Positions 62,950-64,000 of a stretch of 64,000 bases of DNA are shown one piece after another (positions within the stretch are counted from its first letter, which is position 1; every line of letters starts with the position of its first letter). Where the stretch lies: assembly GCA_014529385.2 (NCBI GenBank), contig CM043955.1, forward strand, positions 151,888,140-151,952,139, read 5' to 3'. This DNA is from Adiantum capillus-veneris. Its lineage: Eukaryota; Streptophyta; Polypodiopsida; Polypodiales; Pteridaceae. The notes below the pieces were generated by a model. The model did no database searches. It had not been told where the DNA came from and saw only the letters and a program-made list of their open reading frames with translations. The position numbers and the translations under genes are program-made.

Positions 62950-64000
62950 CTTCTCTGATTTTTCATTTCTGCACTTGGGCATCGATCTTTGGCTCTTCAA
63001 TCATGGGTTCATTTGTCATTCTTTGAGCTTGGGCTCGTGTCACTATCTGAATAGGTATTTCTGTCTCGTTTTCTGACCCTCCACTGGAAGGCACTGCTTC
63101 CAGCATGTTCAAAGTAGTTTTTGCTCCTTTGCTCGGGTTCTGAGGGCAATCAGGAATCAAATGAGTAATTCCACACTCGGTGCAATATGCGTTAACTCTA
63201 ATGATTTCATCATGAGGACAGTCTCTTAGCCAACGGTCTCCACCACACTTGTAGCAGGGTCCCTTAAGCTGTTGAGGTGCTCCTTGAGCTCATCTTTGTT
63301 GGTATGCATGCCTCTGACCGCCCATGCCTTCGTTGGCTATAAACAACAGTGTTCATTCATCCAAGCTATATCTTCCTTCTCCTGCTGCCTGTGGAGCTGT
63401 TGGTGGTCCTGTACTTCCCATCATGCTCCAAGGTTTTGGCGTTGTGGTTTCTTTCGGTGTATAATAGACAGGATTTGCAGCATATCCATTGGAATATTCG
63501 TAATATGTATGCATAGGTACCAAATCCTTCTCTTCTGGTTTGTTTACTGTTGGTGTGTATCTTATACCAACTGATCGTAATCCTGGTAGAGGTAGTTGTT
63601 GCCCCAATACTGGTTGTGGTCTTTCTATACCTACAGGTCATGGTAGGTTGCCTGCTTGATACCTAGGAACGGTGGAAGTTGAGGAGATGCTACCTGAACT
63701 TGGGGAGCATATGGTCGCTCTCTCACATATCCCCTGTTTATAATAACATTCCTCCGTCACATGGTTTGTCCATTTTTGTTCAATAGCACACCACTTTGGA
63801 CGTTTAGCATGAGGCTTGGCATACATATTAAATTTTTTTAGCACTTTCTCCACAAGCTGCTCCTGGCTTACACCTTCTTCTCCTTCTGATGTTGTCTTAG
63901 CGGACTTTCTTCCACTTTGTTGTGCGGATGAATCCTCATCAAGATCCTTGAATTCACCCTCCTTGTAGACCGCACAATTGTCTACAAGGTAAAGACCCTC
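62950..64000 (-). pseudogene. Gag of element B, N-terminal side
   Basis: Reverse-strand frames with HVTEECYYKQG, PRYQAGNLP, a knuckle CYKCGGDRWLRDC (His of CX2CX3HX4C replaced by Arg), a second knuckle CTECGITHLIPDC and the linker TLNMLEAVPSSGGSENE. Nearly the same order and wording as the gag of C. The part nearest the edge holds KWCAIEQKW together with about 12 codons that C lacks. It continues past the window and, on the other side, beyond element C at 38,370. Confidence 0.85.

Overview
The window is intergenic plant-type DNA built almost entirely from retrotransposons, mostly broken and several nested in one another. I find no host gene, tRNA, rRNA or CRISPR array. The case for a land plant is: Ty3/gypsy and Ty1/copia elements primed by initiator-Met or Asp tRNA, a chromodomain-bearing chromovirus, very large (about 20 kb) Athila/Tat-like gypsy elements, and many long (GA)n microsatellites. 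A fern or other seed-free plant is my guess from the unusual polyproteins; the sequence cannot prove it.

Left part, 1-14,000, a mosaic of old reverse-strand fragments: an LTR/PBS remnant near 534; direct repeats at 1,174-1,664; a short LINE 3' end against a (GA)n tract at 2,253; a decayed chromovirus (gag 8.6 kb to chromodomain 4.0 kb, 3' LTR ending at 3,947); the 5' end of another gypsy element (9,230-11,550); and the gag, PBS and LTR start of a copia element (11,847 to beyond 13,397).

Middle and right, 14,968-64,000: three relatives of one large gypsy family, called A, B and C here. Element A (reverse strand, 14,968 to about 21,830) has gag and protease but no reverse transcriptase, RNase H or integrase. 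Element B (reverse strand) starts beyond the right edge and ends in an LTR at about 21,830-22,412. It is split by an unclassified 2.7-kb insertion (35,499-38,220) and by element C. Element C (forward strand, 38,371-62,944) has two LTRs, an exact AAGTG target duplication, an Asp-tRNA-like PBS and a PPT. Its 3' LTR is split by a LINE (57,711-62,248) whose endonuclease/RT frame of 1,130 codons is open.

B and C share an architecture I cannot match to a described lineage: 5' leader, gag with CX2CX3HX4C knuckles, retropepsin 1, RT, RNase H, two successive H2C2 zinc modules, integrase core and C-terminal domain, a second retropepsin-like domain, a domain of repeated W-x-P-K motifs, an internal polypurine tract, a long spacer, and a coiled-coil third ORF. 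In C the internal tract repeats the 13 bases of the 3' PPT exactly. The leaders and the pol-ORF3 spacers hold diverged repeats of roughly 285-300 bp, each carrying an 18-28 bp palindrome centred on CGCG. The palindrome sequence differs between A, B and C, but is the same in C's leader and C's spacer. This is the strongest candidate for an undescribed feature.

Most coding parts carry stops, frameshifts or active-site losses, so apart from the LINE ORF2 none looks able to act today.
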